6,415 bases of DNA from Candidatus Altimarinota bacterium. Its GTDB lineage: Bacteria > Patescibacteriota > Gracilibacteria > UBA4473. The translations under genes were made by a program, and so were the position numbers. Every line of letters starts with the position of its first letter. The first letter of the stretch is position 1. This document shows positions 1 through 5,981 of the stretch, in pieces. Below the pieces are notes generated by a model. It was not told where the DNA came from. It searched no databases and saw only the letters and a program-made list of their open reading frames with translations. Where the stretch lies: assembly GCA_018401175.1 (NCBI GenBank), contig JAGYLK010000002.1:1-6415 (forward strand), read 5' to 3'.

Positions 1-8
1 TATCGATG

Positions 9-37
9 TTGAGTTTTCCTAAATAATTTGGTATACT
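9..37 (+). promoter_or_regulatory. Sigma70-type promoter for pilT
   Basis: A -35-like hexamer TTGAGT (9-14) is separated by exactly 17 bp from a -10 hexamer TATACT (32-37), which is preceded by TGG (29-31), making an extended -10. Transcription would start near 44, giving a leader of about 50 nt before the pilT ATG at 93. Box sequences and spacing are seen directly; promoter activity is inferred from the general sigma70 consensus. Confidence 0.6.
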
Positions 38-49
38 GACTAGATTTTG

Positions 50-58
50 TGGTATATT
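50..58 (+). promoter_or_regulatory. Possible second extended -10 box upstream of pilT
   Basis: TGG TATATT (50-58) repeats the extended -10 pattern found 21 bp upstream, but no -35-like hexamer lies 16-18 bp before it. It could be an alternative start site giving a leader of under 30 nt, or a chance AT-rich match. Confidence 0.25.
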
Positions 59-92
59 TCTCACAAACAAATACACATTTATAAAAAAACAA

Positions 93-1160
93 ATGGACAT
101 TGAACAACTCATTTCTGGGGCGGTTGAGCAAGGAGCATCAGATATTCATCTTACTACAGATGTACCACCTCATTTCCGTGTTGCAGGACAACTGCTCCCC
201 CAGGGAACAGAAGTTGTTACTGCAGAATTTCTTCAGAACTTTTTAATGAAAGTACTTCCCGAGGAACAAAAAAAGCAGTTACAAGATCATCGACAAACAG
301 ATTTTGTTATAAAAAGTGTTGCGGGAGTGCGTCTTCGTGGAAACGCATTTTTTCAAGAAGGAGGTCTTTCCATTGTTTTGCGAGTAATTGCCAAAGAAAT
401 TAGGACACTTGATTCATTGGGATTTCCCGATTTTGTAATAGAGAGAATCAAATCTTTGAAAAATGGAGTAGTTCTTATTGTTGGTGCTACGGGACAGGGT
501 AAATCAACCACATTAGCTGCTATTTTGCAAAATTTATCAAACCACAAGCCACAGCACTTAATTACCATTGAAGATCCCATCGAATATATTCTGCCAAACT
601 CAAAAGCGCTTATTCAGCAACGTGAGGTAGGACGCGATGTTTTGGATTTCCGTGCAGGGATAAAAGCAGCTTTGCGTGAAGATCCAGATATTCTTATGGT
701 CGGGGAAATGCGTGATTATGAAACTATTTCAGCCGCATTAACAATGGCTGAAACAGGGCACACGGTGTTTTCCACGCTTCATACAAATGATGGACCACAA
801 ACCATTAGCCGTATTATCGATGTTTTTCCATCAGAACAGCAAGATCAGGTGCGATCACAATTGGCAACAACATTAAAAATGATTATTGCACAGCGATTAG
901 TATTGGCGATTGATGGAACATTGACGCTGGCTTACGAAGTATTAACCAACAATTACGCTATTCAAAACTACATTCGTCAGAACAAAATTTTTCAAATTCC
1001 AAGTGCGTTACAAACAGATTCATCTGGAGAAATGGTACAACTGGAACAATCTTTGGCGGGATTGGTTATCAATCAGCAAGTTACAAAAGAAGTTGCTCTA
1101 GAAAATGCAGCCGATCCAGAACAATTGAAAGCTATTTTGGCGGCGAATGGGATAAAGTAG
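93..1160 (+). CDS. pilT: Type IV pilus retraction ATPase PilT
   Basis: This is a hexameric AAA-like secretion ATPase of the PilT family, expected on the cytoplasmic face of the inner membrane, where ATP hydrolysis drives pilus disassembly and retraction (twitching, attachment, DNA uptake). At 355 aa it matches the usual 340-370 aa. The N-terminal PAS-like domain opens with the typical ASDIHL segment near residues 15-20. The core has Walker A GATGQGKSTT (131-140), an Asp box ITIEDPIEY (157-165), Walker B DPDILMVGEMRD (197-208, with E205 as probable catalytic base) and a His box with H223 and H230. The PilT-specific AIRNLIRE-type motif appears as AIQNYIRQNK (289-298), and this separates it from the extension ATPase PilB, as does the lack of a tetracysteine zinc site: the protein has no cysteine. 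ATG 93 is the first start in frame; no Shine-Dalgarno precedes it, only an A-rich run. No other pilus genes are visible. Walker A has Ala and Gln where Pro and Ser are usual. PilU is a less likely alternative. Confidence 0.93.
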   Translation: MDIEQLISGAVEQGASDIHLTTDVPPHFRVAGQLLPQGTEVVTAEFLQNFLMKVLPEEQKKQLQDHRQTDFVIKSVAGVRLRGNAFFQEGGLSIVLRVIAKEIRTLDSLGFPDFVIERIKSLKNGVVLIVGATGQGKSTTLAAILQNLSNHKPQHLITIEDPIEYILPNSKALIQQREVGRDVLDFRAGIKAALREDPDILMVGEMRDYETISAALTMAETGHTVFSTLHTNDGPQTISRIIDVFPSEQQDQVRSQLATTLKMIIAQRLVLAIDGTLTLAYEVLTNNYAIQNYIRQNKIFQIPSALQTDSSGEMVQLEQSLAGLVINQQVTKEVALENAADPEQLKAILAANGIK

Positions 1161-1190
1161 TTTATAGTGAATAGTTTACAGTTCATAGTT
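1161..1190 (+). repeat. Degenerate 7-bp tandem repeat array after pilT
   Basis: Directly after the pilT stop come four successive heptamers: TTTATAG, TGAATAG, TTTACAG, TTCATAG, then TTAG (consensus about TTYATAG). The same unit TTCATAG occurs twice in tandem after the nucleotidyltransferase gene (5778-5791). This resembles the short tandemly repeated heptamer sequences known from intergenic regions of some bacteria. Function is unknown. Confidence 0.6.
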
Positions 1191-1226
1191 AGAAGGTGGG
1201 AATTAGAATTCTCACCTTCTTTTTTT
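1191..1226 (+). terminator. Intrinsic terminator after pilT
   Basis: AGAAGGTG (1191-1198) pairs perfectly with CACCTTCT (1213-1220). The stem continues inward through a G-T wobble and GAAT/ATTC to a 4-nt loop, about 13 pairs in all. The 3' arm runs straight into a T tract (1220-1226). This is a textbook Rho-independent terminator, 30 bp downstream of pilT, and separates pilT from dnaE. There is no A tract on the left side, so it should act only on the + strand. Confidence 0.93.
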
Positions 1227-1231
1227 GATGG

Positions 1232-1255
1232 ACAGGAAAACCGTTTTTTACCTGT
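1232..1255. other. Inverted repeat upstream of dnaE
   Basis: ACAGG (1232-1236) pairs with CCTGT (1251-1255). The stem continues as AAAA/TTTT after one unpaired A at 1250 and closes on a 5-nt loop, giving nine pairs with one bulge. It lies between the pilT terminator and the dnaE start and is not followed by a T tract, so it does not look like a second terminator. An operator or a chance AT-rich hairpin are both possible. I do not recognise it as a known regulator site. Confidence 0.35.
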
Positions 1256-1270
1256 AAAATTTTCGACTTT

Positions 1271-1290
1271 TTGACGCATTGAAGTACACT
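1271..1290 (+). promoter_or_regulatory. Possible dnaE promoter with -10 at 1285-1290
   Basis: TACACT (1285-1290) fits a -10 hexamer, and a start 7-8 nt further on falls at the dnaE ATG (1298), so the mRNA would be leaderless or nearly so. A good -35-like TTGACG lies at 1271-1276, but only 8 bp from this -10, and it has no -10 at 17 bp. No convincing -35 exists at the right distance. dnaE lies behind a strong terminator and so needs its own promoter, which is the main support. Confidence 0.3.
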
Positions 1291-1297
1291 CTGAGGG

Positions 1298-4200
1298 ATG
1301 ACCCCCGACACAAAATTTGTAAATCTGCATACTCATTCGTGGTACTCAATTCTTGAGGCAACGATGTCGCCAAAACAACTTTTGTCGCAAGCGAAAGAGC
1401 TTGGTTGTCCAGCGGTTGCACTTACCGATTCTGGAGCAGGATATGGATTGGTAGAAATGTTTCAGTCGGCGAAAGGAACAGGAGTGAAGCCATTATTGGG
1501 AGTAGAATTAGCCGTGGCCGCTGACTCTCGTTTTGAAAAAAGATCGGGAATTGATGGAAGAGAAGGACATTTGGTTTTATTAGCAAAAAATAAGCAAGGA
1601 TGGAAAAATCTTTTGTTTTTGATTTCTCAGGCTGCGCTCGAGGGAATGTATTATAAGCCGCGTGTTGATTGGGAATTATTAGAAAAATATTCAGAGGGAC
1701 TCTTTGTTTTGTCCGGAGGAACTGCTGGATTAGTAGGACGTTCTTTTCGTGATTTTGGACCAGAACAAGCAGAAAAAACAATTACGCACATTCAGCATGT
1801 TTTTGGAAAAGAAAATTTCTTTCTTGAATTTATTGCGCGTGATTATGCAGAACAAAAAGAATTAAACGCCTTTTTTGTGATACTGTCTCAACAGATGGGA
1901 ATCCAAACGGTTGCTTCGTCAGACGCTCGATATGCAACGGCAAATGACGAAGAATCCTGTGATACGCTTGTTTGCATTGGAAAAAATCAACAAGTAAATG
2001 ATCCGGGGCGGTTTAGATTTGCTGAAAGAAATTGGTTTAAATCTTGGAAAGAAATAAGTGAGGATTTATCAAATGTACCGTCGGAACTGTTGGAACAATC
2101 ACGAAAAAATACACTTACGATTGCCGAACAAATAAATTTCGAACTGGAATTTAATCAGAGTTTATTGCCGAATTTTGTAGTGCGAGAAGGAGAAACTGAA
2201 CAATCTCAATTACGAAAAAACTGCGAGGCAATGATTCCGGTTTTGTATCCGAACGCAGATTCGGTTTTGAAACAGACGATTCAAGAACGGTTGTCGTATG
2301 AACTCTCGGTTATTGGGAGTATGGGATTTGAGGCGTATTTTTTGATTGTTCAAGATTTCATTAATTTTGCTCGAGAAAATGGTATTGCTGTTGGTCCGGG
2401 ACGTGGTTCTGCTGCGGGATCATTGGTTTCTTATCTTTTACAAATTACGACGATTGATCCCCTCGGATACGAATTGCTTTTTGAGCGATTTCTTAATCCA
2501 GAACGTATCTCCATGCCCGATATCGATATTGATTTTTCTGATGAACGACGACATGAAGTTTTGCAATATGTGACAGAAAAATATGGAATAGAAAAGGTTT
2601 CAAAGGTATGTACCTTTGGGACATTGGCAGCCAAGGCTGCTATAAAAGATGTGGGGCGCGCACAGGGAGTTCCGTATGCAGACATGAATGCGTTCACCAA
2701 ACTTTTACCGACAAAACCGGGATTAACACTTGAAGATGCTTTAGATTTTCCGGATTTTAAAACAAAAATGGAGGCAAATCCGGCACTGAAACGTGTTTTT
2801 GAAGTAGCAAAAAAATTAGAAGGATGTGTTCGTCATGTTGGAGTTCATGCCTGTGCCGTTATTATTGGGCATGATGATTTGAGACAGAATACTCCCTTGC
2901 AATGGGCACCGGGAGCGGATGCCATAAAAATTACGCAGTTTCCCTATCAACAACTGGAATCAATTGGACTTTTGAAAATGGACTTTTTGGGATTGAGAAA
3001 TCTCTCTATTTTGGAACGGGCCGTTCAGCATATAAAAAAGACAACCGGAGAAGATATTGATTTATCAAAAATCCCTATTGATGATTCGCTCACATTTGAA
3101 AAGGTATTTGCCGCGGGAGAAACGACGGGTGTGTTTCAGTTTGAGTCAGCCGGAATGCGCCGATATTTGAAAGAATTAAAACCTACGGAATTTGAGGATT
3201 TGGTCGCCATGAACGCGTTATACCGTCCCGGACCAATGGAATATATTCCAACGTACATTGCCGGAAAACATGGAACGGTAGCAGTAACATTCTTGGATGC
3301 GGTGCTCGAACCTATTTTGAAAAAAACATACGGAATCGCTGTTTATCAGGAGCAAATTATGCGTATAGCACAGGATTTTGCGGGATTTACTCTCGGGCAA
3401 GCTGATATTTTGCGAAAAGCAATTGGAAAGAAAAAAATAAAACTACTGGAAGAGCAACGTATCAAATTTTTGGAAGGAGCGGCAAAAATGAAACGGGAGA
3501 AAAAAACAGCAGAAAAGATGTTTGATGACATCATTGTTCCGTTTGCGGGATATGGTTTCAATCGTTCACACGCTGTTTGTTATGCCCGCATTGCGTATGA
3601 AACGGCATATCTTCGTGCACATTATCCAGAAGAATTTATGGCGGCGATGATGACAACGGATAGAAATAATACAGATCGTATTGTCATGGAAATGAATGAG
3701 TGCAATACGATGAATATTGAAGTATTGCCTCCTTCTGTGAATGAATCAGGATCACACTTTACGGTTATCACCCCCCCAAAAGAGTCTGGACTCTTTGATG
3801 AAAAAGAAAAGGAACCCTCCGGACGAGAGACGGAAAAAAAGAAAATTCGTTTTGGGTTATCTGCCATAAAGGGGTTAGGAGAAGAAACAGTAGATCAGAT
3901 TATGGCAGAACGTTCTGCTGGTGGGGAATTTACTTCATTACAAAATTTTGCGGAGAGAGTCCCTTCTCGATTGGTGAATAAAAAAACACTTGAAGCGTTA
4001 GCCTTTTCCGGTGCCTTTGACTTCTTTGGGAACAGAAAAGCTGTCGTCGATTCACTTGATGATTTATCCAATTTTGCACGAGAATTTCAGGGCAAAAAGG
4101 AAGCCGGTCAAATGGGATTATTCGGGGGAGCAGATGCTTCAGCCGTTGAATTTACGTTACGAAATGGCGAAGCCACAAAAGATGACATTTTGCGCTGGGA

Positions 4201-4819
4201 AAGAGAATCCTTGGGGCTCTATGTTTCAGAACATCCCCTGAAAGGATTGTCTCGTTATTTCGAGAAATTTGGACGACTTATTCACTCACTCTCGGAAGCA
4301 GATTTAGGAAAACAAGTCACATTGCATGGATTGGTTACCGAATCGCGGAAAATATTGACCCGTCGTGGAAAAAATATGGCCGTAATAACACTAGAAGATA
4401 CGAGCGGAAAAATTGAAGTGGCGGTTTTTCCGATGATTTTTGAAAATGCACCTTCGTCTGCTTTTGAAGGAGACGCGTTTGTTCGCATTCGTGGAAAAGT
4501 GGAAGAGCGAGATGGATTATTTAATTGTATTGCGGATGAAGTTCGTATTGGAGATTTGGTAAAAATTCAAAAAGTCCATCAATTTGCAGATACAGATGAA
4601 GCGGAGAATAACGTGTTTGAGTTTGTGATTCCCGCAGGATCAACTACCGGACAGGTAGAAGCAGTAAAAAAGTTATTGAGAGAGCGCATATCTGAGGCGG
4701 GATATGCACGAGAAGTTGTTTTGAAGATGGGAGAAAATTCCGTAAAAGTACCGTTTCTCGTTGATGTTTCGGTACATTTGGAAAAAGAATTAGCATCCGT
4801 TTTTAGCAATTCCGAATAA
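1298..4819 (+). CDS. dnaE: DNA polymerase III alpha subunit (replicative polymerase)
   Basis: This is the C-family replicative polymerase, the catalytic alpha subunit of the Pol III holoenzyme. At 1173 aa it is close to E. coli DnaE (1160 aa). Domains in order: PHP (about 1-280, HTH at 11-13), palm and fingers (about 285-820) with GPGRGSAAGS (from 366), the PDIDIDF motif (407-413) carrying two catalytic aspartates and the third at D562 in KMDFLGL, then YGFNRSHAVCY (from 752). A helix-hairpin-helix region covers about 850-910, a clamp-binding motif QMGLF lies at 938-942, an OB fold at about 1003-1085 and a short C-terminal domain at about 1105-1173. Oddities: several PHP metal ligands are substituted (S45, G141, R211), and a charged insertion sits at about 825-848. 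An in-frame TGA at 1292-1294 makes ATG 1298 the only likely start. GAGGG touches the ATG directly, too close for a normal ribosome binding site. The next gene begins 7 bp after the stop. No intein is seen. Confidence 0.97.
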   Translation: MTPDTKFVNLHTHSWYSILEATMSPKQLLSQAKELGCPAVALTDSGAGYGLVEMFQSAKGTGVKPLLGVELAVAADSRFEKRSGIDGREGHLVLLAKNKQGWKNLLFLISQAALEGMYYKPRVDWELLEKYSEGLFVLSGGTAGLVGRSFRDFGPEQAEKTITHIQHVFGKENFFLEFIARDYAEQKELNAFFVILSQQMGIQTVASSDARYATANDEESCDTLVCIGKNQQVNDPGRFRFAERNWFKSWKEISEDLSNVPSELLEQSRKNTLTIAEQINFELEFNQSLLPNFVVREGETEQSQLRKNCEAMIPVLYPNADSVLKQTIQERLSYELSVIGSMGFEAYFLIVQDFINFARENGIAVGPGRGSAAGSLVSYLLQITTIDPLGYELLFERFLNPERISMPDIDIDFSDERRHEVLQYVTEKYGIEKVSKVCTFGTLAAKAAIKDVGRAQGVPYADMNAFTKLLPTKPGLTLEDALDFPDFKTKMEANPALKRVFEVAKKLEGCVRHVGVHACAVIIGHDDLRQNTPLQWAPGADAIKITQFPYQQLESIGLLKMDFLGLRNLSILERAVQHIKKTTGEDIDLSKIPIDDSLTFEKVFAAGETTGVFQFESAGMRRYLKELKPTEFEDLVAMNALYRPGPMEYIPTYIAGKHGTVAVTFLDAVLEPILKKTYGIAVYQEQIMRIAQDFAGFTLGQADILRKAIGKKKIKLLEEQRIKFLEGAAKMKREKKTAEKMFDDIIVPFAGYGFNRSHAVCYARIAYETAYLRAHYPEEFMAAMMTTDRNNTDRIVMEMNECNTMNIEVLPPSVNESGSHFTVITPPKESGLFDEKEKEPSGRETEKKKIRFGLSAIKGLGEETVDQIMAERSAGGEFTSLQNFAERVPSRLVNKKTLEALAFSGAFDFFGNRKAVVDSLDDLSNFAREFQGKKEAGQMGLFGGADASAVEFTLRNGEATKDDILRWERESLGLYVSEHPLKGLSRYFEKFGRLIHSLSEADLGKQVTLHGLVTESRKILTRRGKNMAVITLEDTSGKIEVAVFPMIFENAPSSAFEGDAFVRIRGKVEERDGLFNCIADEVRIGDLVKIQKVHQFADTDEAENNVFEFVIPAGSTTGQVEAVKKLLRERISEAGYAREVVLKMGENSVKVPFLVDVSVHLEKELASVFSNSE
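3771..3796 (+). other. C7 tract followed by an 18-bp palindrome inside dnaE
   Basis: A run of seven C (3771-3777) is followed after one base by AAAGAGTC-TG-GACTCTTT (3779-3796), an inverted repeat with perfect 8-bp arms. Both lie in the charged insertion of DnaE, in frame as ITPPKESGLFD. The arrangement of a slippery homopolymer plus a hairpin is seen directly. Any role in frameshifting or slippage is speculative; a -1 shift would meet TGA at 3796-3798. Confidence 0.45.
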
Positions 4820-4826
4820 TTATTTC

Positions 4827-5777
4827 ATGAAAATATTGATTTTGGCTGGCGGATTTGCAACACGATTATGGCCACTGTCAGAAAAACACGCCAAGCCGCT
4901 TTTATTATTAGCCGGAAAAACGATTTTGGCGCATATCCTTGAAAAAATTCCTCGAGAAGCAGACATTGCGCTTTTGACCAATAAAAAGTTTGAAAACTCC
5001 TTTCGTTCAGAACTTGATTCCTTGGGACGAAAAAATGTAGAAATTTTTTGCGAAGATGCGTATTCAGATGGAGAAAAACTTGGTGCGTTGGGAGCGATTT
5101 CTGTTGCCTGCCAAGCATTAAAAATCGATGACAATTTACTCGTTTTGGCGGGCGATAATTTGCTCCCAGAATTACGAATTTCTGATTTGGAATGTGATGC
5201 TGATTCAGCGAGAATAGCGGTTCGTCAGCTTGAGACCCAGGATGAGGCACGGAAGTTTGGAGTAGTAGAAGTAATGGGTGAAAAGGTAATTGGGTTTGAA
5301 GAAAAACCAGCGTCTCCGCGATCGACATTGGTATCAACGGGCTTTCTTTTTCTCGGAAAAAACACCCTTCCGATTGTGCACGAATATGCAAAAAAATCGC
5401 CAGATGCATTGGGCGGAATTTTTCCAGAATTATTACGAAAAGGAGTTTCTGTTTCTGCGGTAAAAGTGGGAGGGGAATGGTTTGATATCGGAAGCTTTGA
5501 AACCTATTTGGAAGCGCATAAATCATTGCAACCAGAGGATGTTGTTTTGGGAAAAAACGTACAGGAAAAAAATTGTACGTATTCGGGAAAAGTATTTTTG
5601 GGAGAGAACGTGGTAGTTGAAAATTGTACGCTGCATGATGTAATTGTCTATCCGGGAACCGTTTTGAAAAATTGTCATATAGCAACCTCTGTTATTGATG
5701 AAGATTGTATTTTGAAAGGATTAGATCTGAGTCAAAAGTTGGTAAGAAATGGCGTTCGATTTGGGGAAGTAGTTTAG
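4827..5777 (+). CDS. Sugar-1-phosphate nucleotidyltransferase with beta-helix tail
   Basis: This enzyme joins a sugar-1-phosphate to an NTP, giving an NDP-sugar and pyrophosphate, in the cytoplasm, for cell-envelope polysaccharide. The 316-aa protein begins with the nucleotide-binding signature LAGGFATRLWPLS (6-18), with K23-P24 following. The metal site GDN is at 109-111 (D110), the sugar-phosphate contact motif EEKP at 158-161, and WFDIGS (218-223) supplies the second metal aspartate D220. About 239-302 shows degenerate hexapeptide repeats (VVLGKN, VFLGEN, VYPGTV) typical of a left-handed beta helix. GDN and the overall layout favour a glucose-1-phosphate thymidylyltransferase (RmlA-like); mannose-1-phosphate guanylyltransferase or a GlmU-like uridylyltransferase cannot be excluded. 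It lacks visible acetyltransferase catalytic features. It starts 7 bp after dnaE without a Shine-Dalgarno, so co-transcription and translational coupling with dnaE are likely. Confidence 0.85.
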   Translation: MKILILAGGFATRLWPLSEKHAKPLLLLAGKTILAHILEKIPREADIALLTNKKFENSFRSELDSLGRKNVEIFCEDAYSDGEKLGALGAISVACQALKIDDNLLVLAGDNLLPELRISDLECDADSARIAVRQLETQDEARKFGVVEVMGEKVIGFEEKPASPRSTLVSTGFLFLGKNTLPIVHEYAKKSPDALGGIFPELLRKGVSVSAVKVGGEWFDIGSFETYLEAHKSLQPEDVVLGKNVQEKNCTYSGKVFLGENVVVENCTLHDVIVYPGTVLKNCHIATSVIDEDCILKGLDLSQKLVRNGVRFGEVV

Positions 5778-5795
5778 TTCATAGTTCATAGTTAA
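5774..5795 (+). repeat. Heptamer array, left arm of a 22-bp imperfect inverted repeat
   Basis: Overlapping the last codons of the nucleotidyltransferase gene, TTCATAG occurs twice in tandem (5778-5791), flanked by related heptamers. The reverse complement of 5774-5795 matches 5902-5923 at 17 of 22 positions by hand alignment. The unit is the one found after pilT (1161-1190). Confidence 0.55.
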
Positions 5796-5809
5796 GAGTG
5801 TATATTTTT

Positions 5810-5831
5810 AGACTTTAAAAGGTGTCTTTTT
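5810..5831 (+). terminator. Weak intrinsic terminator candidate after the nucleotidyltransferase
   Basis: AGAC (5810-5813) pairs with GTCT (5824-5827), followed by T to 5831. The interior pairs poorly (a GGT bulge and two A-T pairs at best). The position about 35 bp after the stop suits a terminator of the dnaE-nucleotidyltransferase unit, but the stem is too short to be confident. Confidence 0.25.
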
Positions 5832-5866
5832 CAGTATTTCTTAGAGAAAAGAATTTGCAATGACAG

Positions 5867-5880
5867 AAATAAATTTATTT
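5867..5880. other. AT-only palindrome in the 5778-5981 gap
   Basis: AAATAAATTTATTT is a perfect 14-bp palindrome in a gap that otherwise has no supported gene. It could be a protein-binding site, but in AT-rich intergenic DNA a chance origin is quite likely. Confidence 0.25.
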
Positions 5881-5901
5881 TCATGTGTTTGTGAAGAGCC
5901 A

Positions 5902-5923
5902 TTAACTATCGACTAGTGACTAA
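5902..5923 (-). repeat. Heptamer array, right arm of the inverted repeat
   Basis: AACTATC, GACTAGT and GACTAAT follow one another at 5904-5924, heptamers that on the - strand resemble the TTCATAG-type units. Positions 5902-5923 match the reverse complement of 5774-5795 at 17 of 22 positions. The arms enclose 106 bp and end 8 bp before the -35 box of the next gene. Confidence 0.5.
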
Positions 5924-5931
5924 TAACTTCC

Positions 5932-5960
5932 TTGAAAAACCTCGCTGGTTGTGATATACT
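5932..5960 (+). promoter_or_regulatory. Strong sigma70-type promoter for the last gene
   Basis: TTGAAA (5932-5937), a 17-bp spacer, and TATACT (5955-5960) preceded by TGA (5952-5954) form a near-consensus extended -10 promoter. The start would be near 5967, about 15 nt before the ATG at 5982. It has the same -10 hexamer and spacing as the pilT promoter at 9-37. Confidence 0.75.
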
Positions 5961-5981
5961 CATGAGAATTTTTTGCAAAAA

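Noticed and set aside
93..1160. PilB-type pilus extension ATPase
   Set aside because: The protein is short, lacks the long N-terminal domain and the tetracysteine zinc site, and has a PilT-specific AIxNxIR motif.
1191..1226. Bidirectional terminator or attenuator for dnaE
   Set aside because: There is no A tract on the left arm, and no alternative hairpin or leader peptide is visible; it fits a simple terminator after pilT.
1298..4819. UGA-as-glycine genetic code, as in Gracilibacteria
   Set aside because: No in-frame TGA occurs in any of the four genes, and glycine positions in conserved motifs use GGN codons. A TGA directly upstream of the dnaE start behaves as a stop.
4825..5685. A 286-codon open frame on the - strand opposite the nucleotidyltransferase gene
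   Set aside because: The + strand frame carries complete, ordered catalytic motifs of a known family. The antisense translation is low in complexity (rich in Leu, Pro, Phe, Gln) with no recognisable motif, as expected for a shadow frame.
5860..5916. An 18-codon ORF (MTEINLFSCVCEEPLTID) in the gap after the nucleotidyltransferase
   Set aside because: It has no ribosome binding site and no promoter, its end runs into the right heptamer array, and its length is well within chance. It could be a gene-start remnant, but nothing supports that.
5774..5923. CRISPR-like array or insertion sequence
   Set aside because: The repeats are 7 bp in tandem without spacers, and no transposase or long terminal repeats are present.
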